From NCBI RefSeq assembly GCF_039503195.1, contig NZ_JBCJKP010000001.1, positions 7,130,001 to 7,194,000 on the forward strand: 64,000 nt of DNA, written 5' to 3'. The notes under the pieces were generated by a model, which searched no databases, had not been told where the DNA came from, and saw only the letters and a program-made list of their open reading frames with translations. Both the position numbers and the translations under genes were made by a program. Positions 36,410-43,721 of this stretch are shown here, in pieces. The stretch's first letter is position 1; every line of letters begins with the position of its first letter. The DNA comes from Streptomyces mirabilis (lineage in GTDB: Bacteria > Actinomycetota > Actinomycetes > Streptomycetales > Streptomycetaceae).

Positions 36410-37789
36410 CGCCCGCTTCGGCGAGAGGGCCATATAGACGAGGCCGCCGACCAGGCCCGACAGGACGAAGCTGCAGTCCACTCCACCGGTGAGGGACAGC
36501 AGCGGTCCCTGGTACGACGGGAGGGAGACGGCGAGGAGGCCGGCGAAGGCGCCCAGGGCCCAGGCCACCGTCGCCTGGACGTTCCAGCCGGCGCGGTACC
36601 AGTAGATGCCGCCCCGGGAGCGGCGGTTGAAGACCTGGAGGGCGTCCGGGTCGTAGATTCCGCGGCAGCGGGCGAAGCCGATGAGGGTGATGACCGCCCA
36701 CGGGGTGCCGATGGCGGTCAGGAGAAGGACGAAGGACGTCATCGCGGACTGCGCGTTCCAGGCGTAGTGGCCGACGAAGACACAGACCGTCGCGACGACG
36801 GCGACCGTGAGTGTGGCCCGGGCGCGCGAGGCCTTCGGCAGGATCGCGTCCAGGTCCAGGCCCATGGAGTACAGCATCAGGCCCGCGTTGCCGACCGACC
36901 CCGCGGAGGCGGCGAGCAGCAGCGGGACCAGGTACCAGGTGGGGGAGGCGGAGACCAGCGGCCCCGCGTAGTCGAGGGCCGCGCGGGCGGCGTACGCCGT
37001 GAAGGTGCCGAAGAGCTGCGGGACCAGCAGCCCGGCGATCAAGCCAAGCCACGTGGCGTGCAGAACCGTACGGGAGGAGTGCCGGGACGGGGAGATGTAG
37101 CGCGTGTAGTCGCCGAGCAGGGTGATGAACGCGATCGGTCCGGACAGGCCTGCCGCGACCGCCGCCAGCAGCCAGGTCGGCCAGAACGAGCCCAGCAGAT
37201 AGCCGCCGGTCTCCGGGAGCGCGGCGGCGGTGAAGTGCGGCGCGTAGGCGAGCACACCGAGCGCGAGGAGCGCGGTCATGCCGACCGCGAGGACCCGGGA
37301 CATCGCGAGCAGCACGCGGTAGCCGTACACCGCGCCCGCGACGGTGGCGGCGGCGAGGACGGCGTACACGACGGCGTACGACAGTCCGTTCGCCGGCAGC
37401 CCGAACAGGCGGCCGAGCACGCTCACCATCACATCGCCGCCGATCCAGACGGTCAGCGCGGTGTAGCCGAGGGCGAGCAGCAGCCCGGCGACCGAGCCGA
37501 CCAGCCGTCCGCGCACCCCGAACTGGGCGCCGGAGGAGGTGGAGAGGTTCGTCGCCGTGCGCAGCGACACCAGCGCGAGCGGCGCGGTGAGCGCCGTGCC
37601 GATCACCGTGCCCGCCACGATCGCGCTCACCGACGACCACCAGTCGAGCCCGAAGGAGGGTGGCAGCCAGCCGAAGATGATCACACCGAGGCAGAGGTTC
37701 GACCCCAGCAGGATCGAGACGAGGTCCGCCGGCCCGCTGGTCCGTTCCTCGTCGGGGATGGTGTCGACTCCGCGCTGTTCGATCGGCAT
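36356..37789 (-). CDS. NCS1-family nucleobase/allantoin-type permease
   Basis: 477 residues with about 12 membrane segments, ATG 37789. LGSNLCLGVIIFGWLPPSFG in TM1, LGDYTRYISPSRHSS and AIGTPWAVITLIGF resemble the cytosine/purine/allantoin/hydantoin NCS1 symporters that use Na+ or H+. It diverges from the urease-like genes with 143 bases between starts and shares a palindrome with them, so it probably imports the nitrogen compound used by that operon. Confidence 0.88.
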   Translation of the reverse strand: MPIEQRGVDTIPDEERTSGPADLVSILLGSNLCLGVIIFGWLPPSFGLDWWSSVSAIVAGTVIGTALTAPLALVSLRTATNLSTSSGAQFGVRGRLVGSVAGLLLALGYTALTVWIGGDVMVSVLGRLFGLPANGLSYAVVYAVLAAATVAGAVYGYRVLLAMSRVLAVGMTALLALGVLAYAPHFTAAALPETGGYLLGSFWPTWLLAAVAAGLSGPIAFITLLGDYTRYISPSRHSSRTVLHATWLGLIAGLLVPQLFGTFTAYAARAALDYAGPLVSASPTWYLVPLLLAASAGSVGNAGLMLYSMGLDLDAILPKASRARATLTVAVVATVCVFVGHYAWNAQSAMTSFVLLLTAIGTPWAVITLIGFARCRGIYDPDALQVFNRRSRGGIYWYRAGWNVQATVAWALGAFAGLLAVSLPSYQGPLLSLTGGVDCSFVLSGLVGGLVYMALSPKRASHRVEAGQELARAESGL

Positions 37790-37886
37790 GGCTGGTCTCC
37801 TTCGACGGCCGCCTGAGAGTTAGAGCGACGTTCAATGTCTGTGACCAGATTCTCGATGTCAATGTTTCCGTTCCATGAATCTCGCG

Positions 37887-37905
37887 TTTAGAGTGGTGCT
37901 CTAAA
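37887..37905. promoter_or_regulatory. Operator candidate between permease and urease-like operon
   Basis: TTTAGAG (37887-37893), five bases, CTCTAAA (37899-37905) is a perfect inverted repeat 28 bases before the fused urease gene. A half-site TTAGAG occurs near 37816 on the permease side. It could bind the GntR- or TetR-type regulator of this module; a GlnR box was not found. Confidence 0.5.
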
Positions 37906-37932
37906 TCGAGGAAGGCAAGGAGGTGCCCGGGC

Positions 37933-38688
37933 ATGAGACTGACCCCCACGGAACGTGACCGGCTGCTGCTCTTCGGGGCCGCCGAGCTGGCCCGCGCCCG
38001 CCGGGCCCGGGGCCTCAGGCTGAACGTTCCCGAGGCGACCGCCCTCATCGCGGACACCGTGTGCGAGGCGGCCCGGGACGGGCGCCGGCTCGCCGAGGCG
38101 ATCGCGGCGGCCCGGGAGGTGCTCGGCCCGGACGACGTCCTGCCGGGCGTCGCCGACATCGTCACCGAGGTGCACGTCGAGGCCGTCTTCGACGACGGGT
38201 CCCGGCTCGCGGTCGTCAGCGACCCCCTCGGGGGCGGGCTGGGGGAGCGGGCGCCGGGCGCGCTGCTGCCGGGGCCGGCGCACGTCGAGCCCGCCGCGGT
38301 GGTCCGGCTGACGGTCACCAACACCGCGACCGTGCCCGTCTCGGTCACCTCGCACTTCCACTTCTTCGAGACCAACCCGCGGCTCGACTTCCCGCGGGCG
38401 GCGGCCTACGGGATGCGGCTCGCGGTCCCCGCCGGGTCCTCCGTGCGCTTCGGACCGGGCGAGAGCATCGAGGTCGGACTGCTGCCCATCGGCGGTGAGC
38501 GGACCGCCATCGGCTTCGCGGGACTGGTCGACGGGCCGCTGGACGCGCCCGGGGCCAGGGAAGAGGCCCTGCGCAGGGCCGCCGCCTGCGGATACCTCGG
38601 AGCCGGGGATGCCGGGGATGCCGAGGGCGCCGGAGACGGCGGGGACTCCGGGGAGACCGGCGAAATTCAGGGAGCTGAGCCGCGATGA
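37933..38688 (+). CDS. ureAB: Fused urease gamma-beta subunit
   Basis: 251 residues. Residues 1-100 are the gamma subunit (MRLTPTERDRLLLFGAAELA, LNVPEATALIAD) and about 110-215 the beta subunit (SHFHFFETNPRLDFPRAAAY, GMRLAVPAGSSVRFGPGES). A low-complexity Gly/Asp/Glu tail follows. Gamma-beta fusion is known in other ureases. AAGGAGG at 37918-37924 precedes ATG 37933. The stop overlaps the ureC start (ATGA). Together with UreC it should build the urease trimer. Confidence 0.92.
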   Translation: MRLTPTERDRLLLFGAAELARARRARGLRLNVPEATALIADTVCEAARDGRRLAEAIAAAREVLGPDDVLPGVADIVTEVHVEAVFDDGSRLAVVSDPLGGGLGERAPGALLPGPAHVEPAAVVRLTVTNTATVPVSVTSHFHFFETNPRLDFPRAAAYGMRLAVPAGSSVRFGPGESIEVGLLPIGGERTAIGFAGLVDGPLDAPGAREEALRRAAACGYLGAGDAGDAEGAGDGGDSGETGEIQGAEPR

Positions 38689-40361
38689 ATCCTTACGAGT
38701 ACGCGGCCACCCACGGCCCCCGCGCCGGCGACCGCGTCCGCCTCGGTGACTCCGGGCTGACCATCCGCGTCGAGTCCGACGCCCAGCGCTACGGCGACGA
38801 GTTCCTCGCGGGCTTCGGCAAGACCGCCCGCGACGGACTGCACCTCAAGGCCGCCGCCGTCCGCGAGACCTGCGACGTCGTCATCAGCAACGTAGTGGTG
38901 ATCGACGCGGCCCAGGGAATCCGCAAGGTCTCCATCGGCATCCGCGAGGGGCGGATCTGCTCGATCGGGCGGGCCGGGAACCCCGACACCCTCGACGGGG
39001 TCGACGTGGTGGTCGGTACGGGGACGTCGATCGTCTCGGGCGAGGGACTGATCGCGACCGCCGGAGCCGTCGACACCCACGTGCACCTGCTGTCGCCGCG
39101 CATCATGGAGGCCTCGCTCGCCTCCGGCGTCACCACGATCATCGGCCAGGAGTTCGGGCCGGTGTGGGGCGTCGGCGTCAACTCGCCCTGGGCGTTGCGT
39201 CACGCCTTCAACGCCTTCGACGCCTGGCCGGTCAACATCGGCTTCCTGGGCCGGGGTTCGTCCTCCGACGCCGCCCCCCTCGTCGAGGCCCTGGCCGAGG
39301 GCGGCGCGAGCGGCTTCAAGGTGCACGAGGACATGGGCGCCCACACCCGCGCCCTCGACACCGCGCTGCGCGTCGCCGAGGAACACGACGTCCAGGTCGC
39401 CCTGCACAGCGACGGGCTGAACGAATGCCTGTCGGTCGAGGACACCCTGCGCGTCCTCGAAGGCCGGACCATCCACGCCTTCCACATCGAGGGCTGCGGC
39501 GGCGGTCACGTGCCGAACGTCCTGAAGATGGCGGGGGTCCCGAACGTCATCGGTTCCTCCACCAACCCCACCCTGCCCTTCGGCCGGGACGCGGTCGCCG
39601 AGCACTACGGCATGATCGTCTCCGTCCACGACCTGAAGACCGACCTGCCCGGCGACGCGGCCATGGCCCGCGACCGGATCCGCGCCGGAACCATGGGCGC
39701 CGAGGACGTTCTGCACGACCTGGGCGCGATCGGGATCACCTCGTCGGACGCGCAGGGCATGGGACGCGCGGGTGAGACCGTACGCCGCACCTTCGCGATG
39801 GCCGGAAAGATGAAGGCCGAGCGCGGCGCCCCGGCGGACGTGGACCACGACAACGAGCGCGTCCTGCGCTACATGGCCAAGCTCACCATCAACCCGGCCA
39901 TCGCGCACGGGCTCGCCCACGAGGTCGGCTCGATCGAGGTCGGCAAGCTCGCCGACATCGTGCTGTGGCGCCCGGAGTTCTTCGGCGCCAAACCGCAGCT
40001 CGTCCTCAAGTCCGGCTTCCCGGCGTACGGCGTCGTCGGCGACCCGAACGCCGCCACCGACACCTGCGAACCCCTCGTCCTGGGGCCGCAGTTCGGGGCG
40101 CACGGCGCGACGCCCGCCGAGATCTCGGTCGCCTTCGTCGCCCAGGCCGCGCTCGACCAGGGCAACGACCTCATGCCGACACGCCGGCGCCGGGTCGCCG
40201 TGCGCGGCACCCGCGGGATCGGCCCCGCCGACCTGCGCCTCAACTCCCGTACCGGATCCGTCGACGTCGACCAGCGCACGGGCCTGGTCACCCTCGACGG
40301 TGACCCGCTGCGCTCCGAACCCGCCGACTCGGTCTCCCTCAACCGCCTCTACTTCCTGTGA
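38685..40361 (+). CDS. ureC: Urease-like alpha subunit with altered flap
   Basis: 558 residues, slightly shorter than the usual ~570. Nickel ligands are all present by alignment: H132 and H134 (THVH), the carbamylated K212 (GFKVHEDMG), H241 (ALHSD), H267 (AFHIEG) and D355 (TSSDAQGMGR). However, the active-site flap reads MIVSVHDLK where typical ureases have a VCHHLD motif. The catalytic His is retained (H315) but the Cys before it is Val, and the next His is Asp. No ureE, F, G or D is in the window, so nickel loading would depend on genes elsewhere. It may be a urease variant with a changed substrate or rate. AguA starts at its stop codon. Confidence 0.9.
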   Translation: MNPYEYAATHGPRAGDRVRLGDSGLTIRVESDAQRYGDEFLAGFGKTARDGLHLKAAAVRETCDVVISNVVVIDAAQGIRKVSIGIREGRICSIGRAGNPDTLDGVDVVVGTGTSIVSGEGLIATAGAVDTHVHLLSPRIMEASLASGVTTIIGQEFGPVWGVGVNSPWALRHAFNAFDAWPVNIGFLGRGSSSDAAPLVEALAEGGASGFKVHEDMGAHTRALDTALRVAEEHDVQVALHSDGLNECLSVEDTLRVLEGRTIHAFHIEGCGGGHVPNVLKMAGVPNVIGSSTNPTLPFGRDAVAEHYGMIVSVHDLKTDLPGDAAMARDRIRAGTMGAEDVLHDLGAIGITSSDAQGMGRAGETVRRTFAMAGKMKAERGAPADVDHDNERVLRYMAKLTINPAIAHGLAHEVGSIEVGKLADIVLWRPEFFGAKPQLVLKSGFPAYGVVGDPNAATDTCEPLVLGPQFGAHGATPAEISVAFVAQAALDQGNDLMPTRRRRVAVRGTRGIGPADLRLNSRTGSVDVDQRTGLVTLDGDPLRSEPADSVSLNRLYFL

Positions 40362-41413
40362 TGAAGGTGCACGTCATGACCCCTGCCGCCGACGGTTTCC
40401 GGATGCCCGCCGAGTGGACCCCGCACGAGCGCACCTGGATGGCGTGGCCGGGCCCCAACCCGACCTTCGACAACCCCGAGGACCTCGCCGAGGCGCGCGC
40501 GGCCTGGGCGGCGGTGGCGCGCGCGATCCGCCGGTTCGAACCGGTGACGGTCGTGTGCGGGCCGGGCCAGTCGCAGGCGGCCCGGGCGCTGCTCGGCCCG
40601 GACGTCGACACCGTCGAACGTGGACTCGACGATGCCTGGATGCGTGACATCGGCCCCACCTTCCTCACCGACGGGAAGGGCGAACTGGCCGCCGTGGACT
40701 GGACGTTCAACGGCTGGGGTGCCCAGGACTGGGCCCGCTGGGAGCACGACGCCAAGATCGGCGCGTATGTCGCGGACCTCGCGGGGGCGAAGACGTACGC
40801 CTCGAAGCTGGTCAACGAGGGAGGTGCGATCCACGTCGACGGCGAGGGAACCGTGCTCCTGACCGAGACGGTGCAGCTCGGCCCCGAGCGCAACCCCGAC
40901 TGGACGCGCGAGCAGGTGGAGGCGGAGATCCACGCCCACCTCGGCACCCGCAAGGCGATCTGGCTGCCGCGCGGGCTGACCGGCGACTACCCCCCGTACG
41001 GCTTCGGCACGCTCGGCCATGTCGACATCGTGGCCGCCTTCGCCCGCCCCGGAGTCGTGGTCGCGCACTCCCAGCCGGATCCGGCGCACCCCGACCACGA
41101 GGTGACCAAGGAGGTCATCGGCCGGCTCCAGGCCGCGACCGACGCGCGCGGGCGCCGTCTGGAGGTCGTCGAGGTCCAGGCCCCGACGATCCTGGAGGCC
41201 GACGGCCACTGGGCCGACTACTCCTACATCAACCACTACCTCTGCAACGGCGGCGTGGTCCTGTGCGGCTTCGACGACCCGCGCGACGAGCTCGCGGCCG
41301 GCGTCTTTCGACGGCTCTTCCCCGAGCGGACGGTGACACTGGTGGACGCACGTACGATCTTTGCCGGAGGCGGTGGCATCCACTGCATCACCCAGCAGCA
41401 GCCGAGGATCTGA
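40361..41413 (+). CDS. aguA: Agmatine deiminase
   Basis: 350 residues from ATG 40361, which overlaps the ureC stop; ATG 40376 and GTG 40358 are alternatives. Guanidino-group hydrolase fold with WTPHERTWMAWP, LVNEGGAIHVDGEG, the GTLGHVDI region and the catalytic Cys (about 342) in GGGGIHCITQQQP. The reaction is agmatine to N-carbamoylputrescine plus ammonia. No N-carbamoylputrescine amidase is adjacent. Its coupling to a urease-like enzyme and transporters points to nitrogen recovery from guanidino compounds. Confidence 0.93.
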   Translation: MKVHVMTPAADGFRMPAEWTPHERTWMAWPGPNPTFDNPEDLAEARAAWAAVARAIRRFEPVTVVCGPGQSQAARALLGPDVDTVERGLDDAWMRDIGPTFLTDGKGELAAVDWTFNGWGAQDWARWEHDAKIGAYVADLAGAKTYASKLVNEGGAIHVDGEGTVLLTETVQLGPERNPDWTREQVEAEIHAHLGTRKAIWLPRGLTGDYPPYGFGTLGHVDIVAAFARPGVVVAHSQPDPAHPDHEVTKEVIGRLQAATDARGRRLEVVEVQAPTILEADGHWADYSYINHYLCNGGVVLCGFDDPRDELAAGVFRRLFPERTVTLVDARTIFAGGGGIHCITQQQPRI

Positions 41414-41427
41414 ACCAGGAGTCGCAC

Positions 41428-42030
41428 GTGGCAGGGGACAGCACGCCGCGGAGGAAGAACGCGCCTCCGCGCGAGGACGTGCTGGCAGCCGCCATGGACA
41501 TGATCGCCGAGCGCGGTCTGGAGAAGCTCACCATGGCGGCGCTCGGCCGCGAGGTCGGCATGAGCAGCGGTCATCTCCTCTACTACTTCCACTCCAAGGA
41601 CGAGCTGCTGCTGCAGACCCTGGAGTGGAGCGAGGGGCGGCTCGGCGCCGAGCGCGGCCGGTTGCTCGCCGCCCGGGGCACCGCCCGTGAGCGGCTCGAC
41701 GCGTACGTCGACCTGTACGTCCCCGACGGCCACCGCGACCCGCACTGGACGCTCTGGCTGGAGGTCTGGAACCGCTCGCAGAACGCCGACGACGCCGCCC
41801 GCGAGCGGCAGGTCGCCATCGAGGGCGCCTGGCACCGCGACCTGGTCGCGCTGCTCGCCGAGGGTGTCTCGCGCGGCGAGTTCCGGCCGGTCGACCCGGA
41901 CCGCTGCGCCGCCCGGCTGCGGGCCCTGCTCGACGGCTTCTCCATCCATGTGGCGATCGGACTGCGCGGCACGGACAGAGAGCGGATCCTGCGCCACGTA
42001 AGGGAGTTTCTGGACGAATCCCTGAGCTGA
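41428..42030 (+). CDS. TetR/BetI-like transcriptional regulator
   Basis: 200 residues from GTG 41428 (AGGAG at 41417). The helix-turn-helix is LTMAALGREVGMSSGHLLYY followed by FHSKDELLLQTLEW, and the C-terminal half looks like the BetI ligand-binding domain. It lies 14 bases after aguA in the same direction and 87 before a transporter gene, so it probably regulates this operon in response to an amino or guanidino compound. Confidence 0.9.
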   Translation: MAGDSTPRRKNAPPREDVLAAAMDMIAERGLEKLTMAALGREVGMSSGHLLYYFHSKDELLLQTLEWSEGRLGAERGRLLAARGTARERLDAYVDLYVPDGHRDPHWTLWLEVWNRSQNADDAARERQVAIEGAWHRDLVALLAEGVSRGEFRPVDPDRCAARLRALLDGFSIHVAIGLRGTDRERILRHVREFLDESLS

Positions 42031-42117
42031 CCGTCACTCGGCCGAACGTGATGAACGCAATGAACAAAACGTGAGGCGCCCTTGTCGCGGCAGTGATCAG
42101 CGGGCACGTTACGGCTC

Positions 42118-43437
42118 ATGGCACTCACGGGACGAGAGCACTGGAAGAAGATCTGGGTCGGCTCGGCGGGCAACATGGTGGAGTGGTTCGACTGGTTCGT
42201 GTACGCGAGCTTCGCCACCTACTTCGCCGGAGCCTTCTTCCCCGACGACAACCCCACCGCCCAGCTCATGAACACCGCGGGCATCTTCGCGGTCGGCTTC
42301 TTCATGCGCCCGGTCGGCGGCTGGCTGCTCGGCCGGATCGCCGACCGCAGAGGCCGCAAGACCGCCTTGACGCTGACCGTCACGCTGATGTCGCTGTCGG
42401 CGCTCCTCATCGCCCTCGCACCGACCTACGCGGAGGCGGGCTACGGCGGCGCGGTCGTCCTGCTCGTCGCCCGCCTGCTGCAGGGACTCTCGGTGGGCGG
42501 CGAGTACGCGGCCAGCGCCACCTACCTCACCGAGGCCTCCGCCCCCGAGCGGCGCGGCTTCGCCTCCAGCTTCCAGTACGTGTCGATGACCGCAGGGCAG
42601 ATCCTCGGCCTCGGCCTGCAGATCATCCTCCAGCGCACCCTGTCCGACGACGCGCTGCACAGCTGGGGCTGGCGCATCCCCTTCGTCGTGGGCGCGCTCG
42701 GCGCCGCCGTCGTCTTCTATCTGCGGCGCACGATGCTGGAGACCGAGGTGTACGAGGAGGCCGCGTCCGGCGAGGAGCGCGGCACGATGCGCGCGCTGTG
42801 GCAGCACCGGAGGGAGGCCTTCCTGGTCGTCGCGCTCACGATGGGCGGCACGGTCGCCTACTACACGTACACCACCTACCTGACGAAGTACCTCTCCAAC
42901 TCGGCGGGTCTGTCCAAGGAGACCGCGACCCTCGTCTCCTTCACCGCGCTGATCGTCTTCGCCTGTCTCCAGCCGCTCGCGGGCCGCCTCTCCGACCGTG
43001 TCGGCCGCCGGCCGCTGCTCATCACCTTCGCGGTGGGCTCGACGTTCCTGACGGTCCCGATCATGACGATGCTGGGGCACGTGGGCAGCTTCTGGCCCGC
43101 TCTCGCGCTGGCCCTGCTCGCCCTGGTGGTGGTCACCGGCTACACCTCCATCAACGCCTGTGTGAAGGCCGAGCTGTTCCCGACCGGCGTCCGCGCGCTG
43201 GGTGTCGCCCTCCCGTACGCCATCGCCAACGCCCTCTTCGGCGGTACGGCCGAATACGTCGCCCTGTGGTTCAAGGACGCGGGTATCGAGTCCGGTTACT
43301 CCTGGTACGTGGCGGGGTGCGCCGCGGTGTCCCTGGTGGTCTACGTCACCATGCGGGAGACCCGCGACCTGGATCTCAACCGGGTCGGCTCCGGCCGGAA
43401 ACCCTCCTCGGAGCCCAAGGCGCGGCTCGCATCCTGA
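42118..43437 (+). CDS. Metabolite:H+ symporter (MHS family MFS transporter)
   Basis: 439 residues with 12 membrane segments, ATG 42118. GNMVEWFDWFVYASFATYF at the start, VGGWLLGRIADRRGRKTAL, RLLQGLSVGGEYAASATYL and APERRGFASSFQ are MHS signatures shared by KgtP, ShiA and ProP, so a carboxylate or betaine/amino compound is the likely cargo. It follows the TetR gene and ends before a strong hairpin. Confidence 0.9.
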   Translation: MALTGREHWKKIWVGSAGNMVEWFDWFVYASFATYFAGAFFPDDNPTAQLMNTAGIFAVGFFMRPVGGWLLGRIADRRGRKTALTLTVTLMSLSALLIALAPTYAEAGYGGAVVLLVARLLQGLSVGGEYAASATYLTEASAPERRGFASSFQYVSMTAGQILGLGLQIILQRTLSDDALHSWGWRIPFVVGALGAAVVFYLRRTMLETEVYEEAASGEERGTMRALWQHRREAFLVVALTMGGTVAYYTYTTYLTKYLSNSAGLSKETATLVSFTALIVFACLQPLAGRLSDRVGRRPLLITFAVGSTFLTVPIMTMLGHVGSFWPALALALLALVVVTGYTSINACVKAELFPTGVRALGVALPYAIANALFGGTAEYVALWFKDAGIESGYSWYVAGCAAVSLVVYVTMRETRDLDLNRVGSGRKPSSEPKARLAS

Positions 43438-43447
43438 GACAACCCGT

Positions 43448-43486
43448 GAGCACGGGGGCGGTATGTGCCAGACTGCCCCCGTGCTC
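43448..43486 (+). terminator. Terminator after the MHS transporter
   Basis: GAGCACGGGGGC (43448-43459) and GCCCCCGTGCTC (43475-43486) form a 12-bp perfect stem with a 15-base loop, starting 10 bases after the stop codon. Confidence 0.85.
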
Positions 43487-43495
43487 TCGTTCGCC

Positions 43496-43531
43496 ATGAT
43501 TATTGGCAGCAGGCGCGCCGGTCCGCAGTGA
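43496..43531 (+). CDS. Candidate cimA leader peptide with tandem Ile codons
   Basis: An 11-residue frame, MIIGSRRAGPQ, starts at ATG 43496. Ile-Ile follows the start directly, fitting a gene whose pathway makes isoleucine. No good ribosome-binding site is seen, so it may be leaderless; an in-frame GTG at 43481 is possible but lies in the upstream terminator. The stop is 54 bases before a U-tract terminator, the same spacing as in the ilvB leader. Codons at 43513-43521 can pair with 43575-43583 (eight of nine bases), again as in ilvB. Confidence 0.62.
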   Translation: MIIGSRRAGPQ

Positions 43532-43585
43532 CCGCCACGTACCACCACGTACGGGCGGACATCGTCGTCCTCGACCCGCGCGCAG

Positions 43586-43617
43586 ACCTCTCGCACCCGC
43601 GAGAGGTTTTTCGTTTT
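43586..43617 (+). terminator. Attenuator-type terminator upstream of cimA
   Basis: ACCTCTCGC (43586-43594), loop ACCC, GCGAGAGGT (43599-43607) and a tract TTTTTCGTTTT. It lies 105 bases before cimA and is preceded by the candidate leader peptide. Stem sequence and position resemble the ilvB attenuator. Confidence 0.85.
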
Positions 43618-43721
43618 CCTGGCCCACCTCAAGCCGGGAAGGGAGCGCGAGGGATCATTGGAGGACGGTGGAGCCGGTCATTCCGGTACAGACCGAGATC
43701 CGACATCAGGAGCCGAACACC

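Noticed and set aside
37790..37932. A GlnR box before the urease-like genes
   Set aside because: GTGAC near 37850 is not followed by GAAAC at the right spacing, so the consensus is not met.
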